A stretch of 64,000 nt of DNA from Jacaranda mimosifolia (Eukaryota; Streptophyta; Magnoliopsida; Lamiales; Bignoniaceae). Under the pieces are notes generated by a model. That model was not told the origin of the DNA. It saw only the letters and a list, made by a program, of their open reading frames with translations, and did no database searches. The position numbers and the translations under genes were made by a program. Where the stretch lies: the NCBI GenBank assembly GCA_018894105.1, contig CM032117.1:42580501-42644500 (forward strand), read 5' to 3'. Numbering within the stretch: position 1 is the stretch's first letter; the number at the start of each line of letters is the position of its first letter. Shown here in pieces: positions 56,922 through 64,000 of the stretch.

Positions 56922-57670
56922 TGTTGTAATTGGCATAATGTAATTCCCTATATTAATCTAATTACATGTTTAAAAAGAGAAAAAATGTATTTGGATGGAT
57001 GCCAATTAGGTTGGAATGCAAAAATAATGATAATGTTGAAAATAGATGAGGAAAAAATGGTTAAGTGCTATGAATTGATTTTGTCCCACATAAGAACTTT
57101 AAAAAAGTGGAGACTAGTTTGGGCCTTATAAAACTAAGTGGAGGAGTGAAGGGTTGAAAACCCTTCACTTGTCCCACATTGGTTTTATAAATAAGTGTGA
57201 ACTATTATATACTGAACTTAAGAATGAATGCTTGTTAAAAGTGTTCATTCGAGGGTTCATATAGGTGGGCCACACGCACGCTGCCACAACCGGCCGATCT
57301 GGATCCGGATCCACGGGTGTTTAGGGCGAATTGTCTCAGTCTTAGTCTTATCTTTTTAGACAAAATTCAATTGGCAAACGGTATTAATCGGATGTTAGGG
57401 TTTGACCAAGTAAAAACCCTAGCTGTTCTTATTAGGGTTCGGCCGCCAGTTAAAGCCCATAAACGTGTTTGAGGCCATTAAATGTAGCTGGCTCTAATTT
57501 CCTCTATAAAATAGTCCGCCCCTGGCAAACTTGATACACAGAACGAAAATCTTTCTCTCATATTTCCCTATCTTCAACTGAGCTTTAGCTATCTGATTCT
57601 AGCAAATTGAGTTACTGTTCGAGGTGAACGAGAAGGAGTGCACCTGATCCGACTGATTTAGCTATCTTCA
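56922..57670 (+). repeat. 5' LTR of element E
   Basis: Starts TGTTGTAATTGGC. Matches the 3' LTR at 63301 onward through at least 57594, with scattered changes and a roughly 20-bp length difference near 57370. TATA box ctataaaatag at 57503-57513. The inner end is uncertain because the partner LTR is cut at 64000 and no clear initiator-Met primer site (tggtatcagagc) was found. Confidence 0.8.
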
Positions 57671-58192
57671 AGGTAAACAAAATTTATATGTGATTTGGTC
57701 ATCCGACTGATTCTGTTACGATACAAGATCTTTAGATAAATTTCTTTAATTTCCCGTTTTTAAATTACATAATCTGATCGCATGTTCTTTCTATTTTGAT
57801 GCCTCGATTTGTTATGTAATTTTTGGCTTTTTTGGATATTGTATCATGTTGAATATATGAATTCTGTTATGCCTTGATCATGTTGAATTTATGAATTCTA
57901 TTATGCCTTTGATCATGTTGAATGTATAATTCGTATTTGCCTATTACACTTAAATTTATAATTTGATAAATACGCACGTTTTCTTTTGATTATCTATTTC
58001 AAACTCATAATTGATAATATGAATTGCTATAAATGCTTGATATCGTTGCCCTGCTGCATGTTGTTAGTATTATGCAACATCAATCTTAAAGAAACGAACG
58101 TTACGTGTGTCATTTATCTGCTATAAATTTTGCTGAGATTTCTGATTAGATATCCTACTTTAGGATTTTTTTCTCTTCTTTACAAATCTGTA
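57671..58192. other. Element E leader
   Basis: AT-rich untranslated leader between the LTR and the gag start. A short direct repeat of tgttgaat(t/a)tatgaattctatta-type sequence lies at about 57845-57935. No clear primer-binding site seen. Confidence 0.5.
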
Positions 58193-61100
58193 ATGGGTTC
58201 AACTTCTTATGTTGTTGGTGATATAGTGTCAGTGAAAGTTGACCTTTTCGAATTGCTAAAAAAATTCTTGGGCTAGTATTTTAAGTGTTGGCAACAACAC
58301 ATGAAAATCTGGCTGACGATGAAAGGTCTTCTTTCTTGATTCAGTTCACCATGCTAAAACCAACTGATACTGATCCTAAGACTAAAGAAATAGCCGAATG
58401 GGAAATGAGGGATCAGATTGTTCGAGGAGTGATTACGTTAGCTTTGTCTGATACACTCTTCGATGTATTCTGTTCTGATTCCTATATGGCTAAGTCTTTA
58501 TGGGATGAATTGGATAGGAAATACAATACTAAAGAGCAGGGGCTCGAAAAGTATTCGATTGAACAAACACATGAACTCGTCAATCTAGAGCATTCCCTGG
58601 ATGATGCTGAGATGAAACTTCCTGAGAAATTTATGGTCGTGTCAATTGTTGATAAGTTCCCCAAGTCATGGGAAAGTTTCAGCATGACTCTAAAGCATAA
58701 AAAAGGGAAATTGACTTTAGATGATCTGATGATTGCCATAAGTATTGAAGAGGAACACATAAATCAAACTTATAGTGTTCCTGTTGAGTATCTCCCTAAG
58801 CCAAATGTGATATTAGGAAAGAAGAAATTCAACAATAAAATGAACCAAATGAACTCGAACTCTAAAACCATTGATAAAGGAAAAGCTAAAGATAATAAGA
58901 AACCTAAGGTAAACAGGCTTTGCTGGAACTGTGGACAAAAGGGGCATTAGGCTAAGGAGTATCCCTCCAAGAAAGCCAAGGTTAAAGCCCAGTCTGCTGG
59001 ACTAGTTGTCAACATGGTTGTTGGAGACACCAATGAAGCTATAGTTCCTAATGCATCCATTGACGAGTACGTTTCTTTCAAACCCGAATTATTCTCTATC
59101 TATGAACCCAATAATTGGTTGATAGATACTAGTGCTAACGTGCACGTTTGTGCTGACAAATCACTATTTGTGTCTTACCAGCCTATTAGCGGAAGGACTG
59201 TGATGATGGAAAACTCAATTACAGCCAAAGTGTTTGGCATAGGACGCGTGAACTTGAAATTTCCTTCCAGGCGCATACTATCTCTGCAAAGGGTGCATCA
59301 TTTTCCAACAGTCCGAAGAAATATTATTAGCAGTTCTATATTGGTTAGGGAGCGCTATGAAATTTCTTTTAAATCGAATAAAGTTGTAATTTTACATTAC
59401 GGTACTTTCATTTGTAAAGGTTATCTTTTCGATGGTTTGTTCAAGTTACAAGCAATGTTTGAAAAATCAGACCGTTCATTGAACCGAAAAACTTACCGGT
59501 TCACGGTTCAATAGTTCAATTGTTGGTCAGACCGTAATTGAACCGCAATTGAACTGTGACGTCATAATTACAAAATATATATATATATATTATATTACTT
59601 AAAAATTAATAAAATGCCAAAATATAAAACATAAAGAGCTTAAATGATATTATTTAACATTACAATCCAAATTTCACAATTCATATTATAAATGATCACA
59701 ACAATTTAAATATATCAAGTCCAAAGTTTAAAGTTGAGAGTGTGTAAGTTAATTCTAAACTCTAAACTAAGGCTTTTTTTGACTTTTAAATAGCTTTGTG
59801 AGGTGTATCTTAACCTTCAAACTTTGTATTTAGACCAAAAATCTAAAAAAAAAAATTAATTTCATTAAAAATTAAATAAAAAATCGGTCTGGTTCAACGG
59901 TTCAACGGTCCGACAGGCCGGTTTGAACGATTTTTACAAAAGAAGGTGTTTTTTTTCAATTTTTCGATTTTTTGAGAAAATCGGACCAGCTCACTGGCCG
60001 GTTGATGGTCCGGCCGGTCCGGTCCGATTTTTTAAACAGTGGTTACGAGTTGAAAGCATTATTGGTTCTAATAAAATTGAATTTCCTATTTTGCCTGTTA
60101 TTAATGTTGTTGAGAATTCATCTATTTGGAATAGTCATTTAGGACACTTAAATTTTAGTTCTGTCAAACGAATGATGAACTTAAATCTAATTCCTAAACA
60201 TGAAATTGAATGAGGTCATAAATGTCAATTCTGTGTTGAAGCTAAGCAAGTTAGAAAGCCATACCACTCGGTTGAAAGGCAAATTGAAATTCTTGACTTA
60301 ATACGCACAGATATTTGTGAGTTCAATAGTATCTTAACAATAGACAATAAAAGATACTTTATCACCTTTATAGATGATAGCAGTAGGTACTGTTATGTCT
60401 ATTTATTAAAACATAAAAATAAAGCACTGGAAAAGTTCATTATGTTCAAAAATGAAGCCGAAACACAAACTGGTAGAAAACTTAAACTGTTAAGGTTAGA
60501 TAGGGGTGGAGAATATGGGTCCAACCCATTTCATGAATAATGCTAGAATTTCGGCATAGTTCATGAATAAACTACCCCTTATTCTCCCACTTTAAATGGG
60601 ATAGCTGAGCGAAAGAATAGAACTTTTATAGACATGATTAACAGTCTGCTTTTGAATTATGGACTGCCCAAGTACATATGGGGGGAAGCTCTGAATACGG
60701 CTTGCCATATTTTGAATAGAATTCCCCTGAAACATAAAGAAAGCACTCCATTTGAATTCTTGAAAAGCAGGAAACCTAGTCTAAAATACTTTTGAGTGGG
60801 GCTGTCTTGAAAAAGGTCTAGTCCCTGAACATAAGAGGAAGAAGCTAGGTCCTAAGACTGTTGATGCAGTTTTTCTAGGCTATGTGGAAACATCTTATGC
60901 TATGAGATTTTTGGTTATTAAATTAGAAATTCCAGGCATAGATGCGAACACTATAGTTGAATTTCGCGATGCTACGTTCTTTGAGAACATGTTTCCCATG
61001 AAGACTGGGATACCTTAAAATGTTTCTTTAGATTCAACACTTATGTTTATATCGATTCCTGATCATGTGGAAAAGATGACAAATGTGGGGGCTAGTCCTA

Positions 61101-62760
61101 GTAGTACTGACACAGTTCCTAGAGAACTAAATGAACCCAACGGAGTAAAAGAGCTAGAATCACTAAAGACTTTAGGAATGGCTTTGTTACTTACAATGTC
61201 GAGGGTGATCATGTAACCTTCAAAGATGCTATGGCTTCTCCTGAAGCTAAGCATTGGAAGAAAGCCATTAAGAGTGAGATGGATTCTATTGTCTTGAATG
61301 GGACATAGGAATTAGTCGATCTCCTTCTGAGGTGTACTATTATAGGAAGCAAATGGATCTTTAAAAAGAAACTTAAGTCTGACGGGATTGTTTATAAGTT
61401 TAAAGCCAGGCTAGTTGCTAAAGGGTTTAGGCAAAAAGAGGGAATAATTTCTTCGACACCTATTCCCCAATAGCTCGTTTAACTACCATCCGAGTGCTTA
61501 TAGCACTGGCTTCCATATATAATTTTCCTATTCACCAGATGGATGTGAAAACAGCATTTCTGTATGGTAATCTTGAGGAAGAAATCTATATGGATCAGCC
61601 TGAGGGATTTTTAGCTCCTGGAAATAAGTGAAAAGTTTGCAAGCTTATCAAATCATTTTATAGTATGAAACAAGGACCTAAACAATGGCATGAAAAGTTT
61701 GACAAAACTATACTGTCATTTGGATTCACAGTAAACGATAATGACAAGTGCATCTACTGCAAAGTTAAAGGTGATAACTGTATTGTGTTATGCCTGTATG
61801 TGGATGACATTCTGCTGATTGGCTCCAACACTGAGATTATCAATGAGACTAAGTATTTCTTAAATAATAAGTTTGAAATGAAAGATATGGGTGTTGCTAA
61901 TATGATTCTTGGACTTAAGTTGACTTGTTCAATTGAGGGTATAGCAGTCTCTTAGTTTCACTATGCTGAGAAGATAATTGAATTTGGCTATAAACAAAGT
62001 AGAATCGCAAAAACACCGTATGATCCTTCAGTGACTCTCTTTAAGAATGAAATTGGTGTACTAGTGTCTCAATTGAGGTATTCTCAAATAATTGGTAGCT
62101 TGCAATATCTTATAAATGGCTCGAGACCAGATATCTCATTTGCGATCTCTAAGCTTGCTAGATATACAAGTTGTCCTAATCGAACTCATTGGGAGGCTTT
62201 AGATAGGGTACTTCGATATCTAAAGCGCTTAGCTTCACTAGCCTTACACTACAAGAGATTTCCTGCAATGCTAGAAGGGTACAGTGACGCTAGTTGGATA
62301 GCCAAAAACTCTGGTAGTAATGGGTGTACAAGGTATGTATTTTACCTTGGGTAGAGGCGTTGTCTCTTGGAAGTCTACTAAACAGACTTTGGTAACTCGG
62401 TCCACTTTTAAGGCTGAGTTGTGTGCTTTGGACACAACTGCGATAGAGGCAGAATGGCTATATAGGCCGATGGTATAATTGCCCATGGTAACCAAACTTC
62501 TTCCGGGAATTATAGTACATTGTGATAACCAAACCACAATTGCAAAGATTAGAAGTTCAAAGTTCAATCAAAAGACTAAAAGACACATCCAAGTTAGACT
62601 AAAGTCTATAAGGGAGTTAGTGTCTGATAGGGTTATAGCAATTGACTTTGTTAGATCCAAAGACAACATTGCAGACTCTCTAACTAAAAGACTTGATTTG
62701 TCCTCAGTTCATAAATTCAGGCTGGGGATGGGACTGGAAACCCATCAGAGATATACTTAT
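58193..62760 (+). pseudogene. Element E gag-pol polyprotein (broken)
   Basis: ATG at 58193 opens MGSTSYVVGDIVSVKVDLFE and stops at 58274; the frame resumes as CWQQHMKIWLT and shifts near 58310. Gag runs to 58950 with a damaged zinc knuckle CWNCGQKGH (stop after His, then AKEYPSKK with the last Cys changed to Tyr). A stretch between KYNTKEQGLEKYSI and EQTHELVNLE looks shortened. Protease at about 59120 reads WLIDTSANVHVC. Integrase after the hAT-like element: WNSHLGHLNF (60129), CQFCVEAKQ, IRTDICEF, TFIDDSSRY, PYSPTLNGIAERKNR. RT has QMDVKTAFLYGN-like sequence at about 61540 and an intact YVDDILLIGS at 61797. RNase H has EGYSDASWIA (62276) and HCDNQTTIAK (62519). Many stops. Confidence 0.9.
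59453..60041. mobile_element. Non-autonomous hAT-like element inside the copia pol
   Basis: 589 bp. Left end CAATGTTTGAAAAATCAGAC; right end read inward CACTGTTTAAAAAATCGGAC, 17 of 20 matching. Flanks gttacaag (59445-59452) and gttacgag (60042-60049) are an 8-bp target duplication with one mismatch. GC-rich subterminal parts (ggccggtccggtccg) and AT-rich core. It separates protease from the integrase region of the copia element. Confidence 0.9.
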
Positions 62761-63288
62761 AGTAGCAACCTAACCTAACTAAGTGGAGATCCCACAAAGT
62801 AGGTTCAATATGGTATAAATAAGTTGTTGAGTATATCAAGTTGCACCTAATTATTAGATTGATACTTTGTATCTAGTGTCTCTCCCTTGATTGCCTGGTA
62901 AGTGCTAACTACTGCTGGTATAGTAAGAGTTTAACTCTGAATGGGGTCAAGTCTTTTGGACGAGATATGAGTAGTGCATCCCTGGAGACGCCCAACTAAG
63001 TGAATGTAATCCTTTGGCCGTGACTAAAGGAATTAGGTTGTTCCTTGACAAGCGTTCATGATACAGGATCGAGACATATAGCCTTAATGTGTCAACCCTA
63101 AAGATCAATACATAGCCTTTAGCTCATTGTTACTAATGGATGCAATCACAATCACGGGCAAAAATTCAAGGCTTAGATCCATTTGTCCCGGTGGTGGCAG
63201 AAGTCGGATAACTTAGGGAGTGGTTCAAACAGGAAGGTACCACTGCTGAAAGCAAGCTATTTTGAATCTGATAGCCATTATCTATGGA
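62761..63288. other. Element E 3' untranslated internal region
   Basis: Non-coding stretch after RNase H up to the polypurine tract. No extra ORF on either strand was recognised. Confidence 0.6.
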
Positions 63289-63299
63289 TTTATGGGGGA
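63289..63299 (+). other. Polypurine tract of element E
   Basis: The run tttatgggggat directly before the 3' LTR start tgttgtaatt. It fixes the strand of the element. Confidence 0.7.
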
Positions 63300-63300
63300 T

Positions 63301-64000
63301 TGTTGTAATTGGCATAATGTAATTCCCTATATTAGTCTAATTACATGTTTAAAAAGAGAGAAATTGTATTTGGATGGATGCTAATTAGGTTGGAATCCAA
63401 AGATAATGATAGTGTTGAAAATAGAGGAGGAAAAAATGGTTAAGTGCTATGAATTAATTTTGTACCACATAGGAACGTTAGCAAAGCGGAGACTAGTTTG
63501 GGCCTTATAAAACTAAGTGGAAGAGTTGAAGGGTTATTTCAATCCTTCACTTGTCCCACATTGGTTTTATAAATAAATGTGAACTAGTATATATTGAACT
63601 TAAGAATGAATGCTTGTTAAAAGTGTTCATTAGGGGTTTCATATAGGTGGGCCACACACGCCGCCCCCGCCGCCCAACCGATCTCTGGATTCGGACGCAG
63701 GCGCGGGTGTTAGGGCAAATTGTCTCAGTCTTAGTCTTATCTTTTTGGACAAAATGCAATTAGAATTTTTACTTAACGGGCAAACAGTATTGATCGGATG
63801 TTAGGGTTTGACCAAATAAAAATCCTAGTTGTTTTTATTAGGGTTCGACTACTAGGTAAAGCCCATAAACGTGTTTGAGGCCATTAAACGCAACTGGCCC
63901 TAATTTCCTCTATAAAATGGTCCGCCTCTGGCAGACTTGATACATAGAACAAAAATCTCTCTCTCATATCTCTCTATCTTCAACTATGCTTCGGCTATCT
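63301..64000 (+). repeat. 3' LTR of element E (incomplete at window end)
   Basis: Starts TGTTGTAATTGGCATAATGT, matching 56922. TATA-like ctataaaatgg at about 63910. The last bases correspond to about 57594 in the 5' LTR, so roughly 70-80 bp or more lie beyond the window. Confidence 0.9.

Larger units (their letters stand above)
56922..64000 (+). mobile_element. Element E: Ty1/copia LTR retrotransposon, 3' LTR cut by window end
   Basis: Plus-strand element: 5' LTR from 56922, leader, gag, protease, integrase, RT and RNase H in copia order, then an untranslated stretch, polypurine tract and the start of the 3' LTR at 63301. The LTR starts are nearly identical (tgttgtaattggcataatgt). Frequent stops and a hAT-like insertion at 59453-60041 make it non-functional. 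It is the only element here with both LTR starts, and the LTRs look about 90% alike by eye. Confidence 0.9.

Noticed and set aside
58482..58760. 92-codon minus-strand frame
   Set aside because: It is the shadow of copia gag.

Overview
The window is nuclear DNA of a flowering plant, most likely a eudicot; the species cannot be named from sequence alone. The evidence is one intron-containing plant gene of nine exons, plant Ty3/gypsy, Ty1/copia, CACTA and hAT-type transposons, and a decayed insertion of plastid DNA (4.5S rRNA and ndhF). No prokaryotic gene, CRISPR array or tRNA gene was recognised. The only gene that looks intact is a plastid-targeted glyoxalase I on the minus strand (12599-17330). 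Everything else recognisable is transposon or decayed DNA with stops and frameshifts.

Layout. (A) 1-9515: 3' part of a plus-strand Ty3/gypsy element of the Tat/Ogre type, with reverse transcriptase, two RNase H domains, integrase, an 88-bp tandem array, a long antisense ORF, polypurine tract and 3' LTR. A chimeric plastid insertion sits at about 403-1482. (Gene) 12599-17330: glyoxalase I, with about 480 bp between its ATG and the next transposon. (B) 17810-27575: minus-strand gypsy-type element of about 9.8 kb with gag remains but no recognisable pol. It carries a four-copy array of about 600 bp and an opposite-strand coiled-coil coding remnant. Its 5' LTR is split by a hAT-like element. (C) 27699 to about 46760: a plus-strand relative of B, lying back to back with it only 123 bp away. 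Between its primer-binding region and its gag it has received a 17-kb CACTA transposon (28043-45024, 3-bp target duplication CAA). (D) about 46760-51547: minus-strand gypsy remnant with integrase, RNase H, reverse transcriptase, gag and 5' LTR. (E) 56922 to past the window end: plus-strand Ty1/copia element with both LTRs, split by a hAT-like element.

The CACTA element carries a decayed TNP2-type transposase gene (34596-38212) and a decayed second gene (39288-43222). Both ends have subterminal arrays rich in short gtaac-type motifs. Nested in it are a hAT-like element with a perfect 8-bp target duplication (41845-42889), a TIR element (30301-31453) and local tandem duplications. Four hAT-like elements with perfect or one-mismatch 8-bp target duplications, a mini-CACTA and two AT-rich MITE-like copies can be delimited.

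No new functional system was identified with confidence. The most unusual items are the CACTA insertion exactly in the leader of a gypsy element, the back-to-back LTR pair, the 600-bp array whose copies keep one peptide frame, and the plastid chimera inside element A. Domain calls are by eye from translated motifs; exon boundaries of the glyoxalase gene were checked codon by codon.
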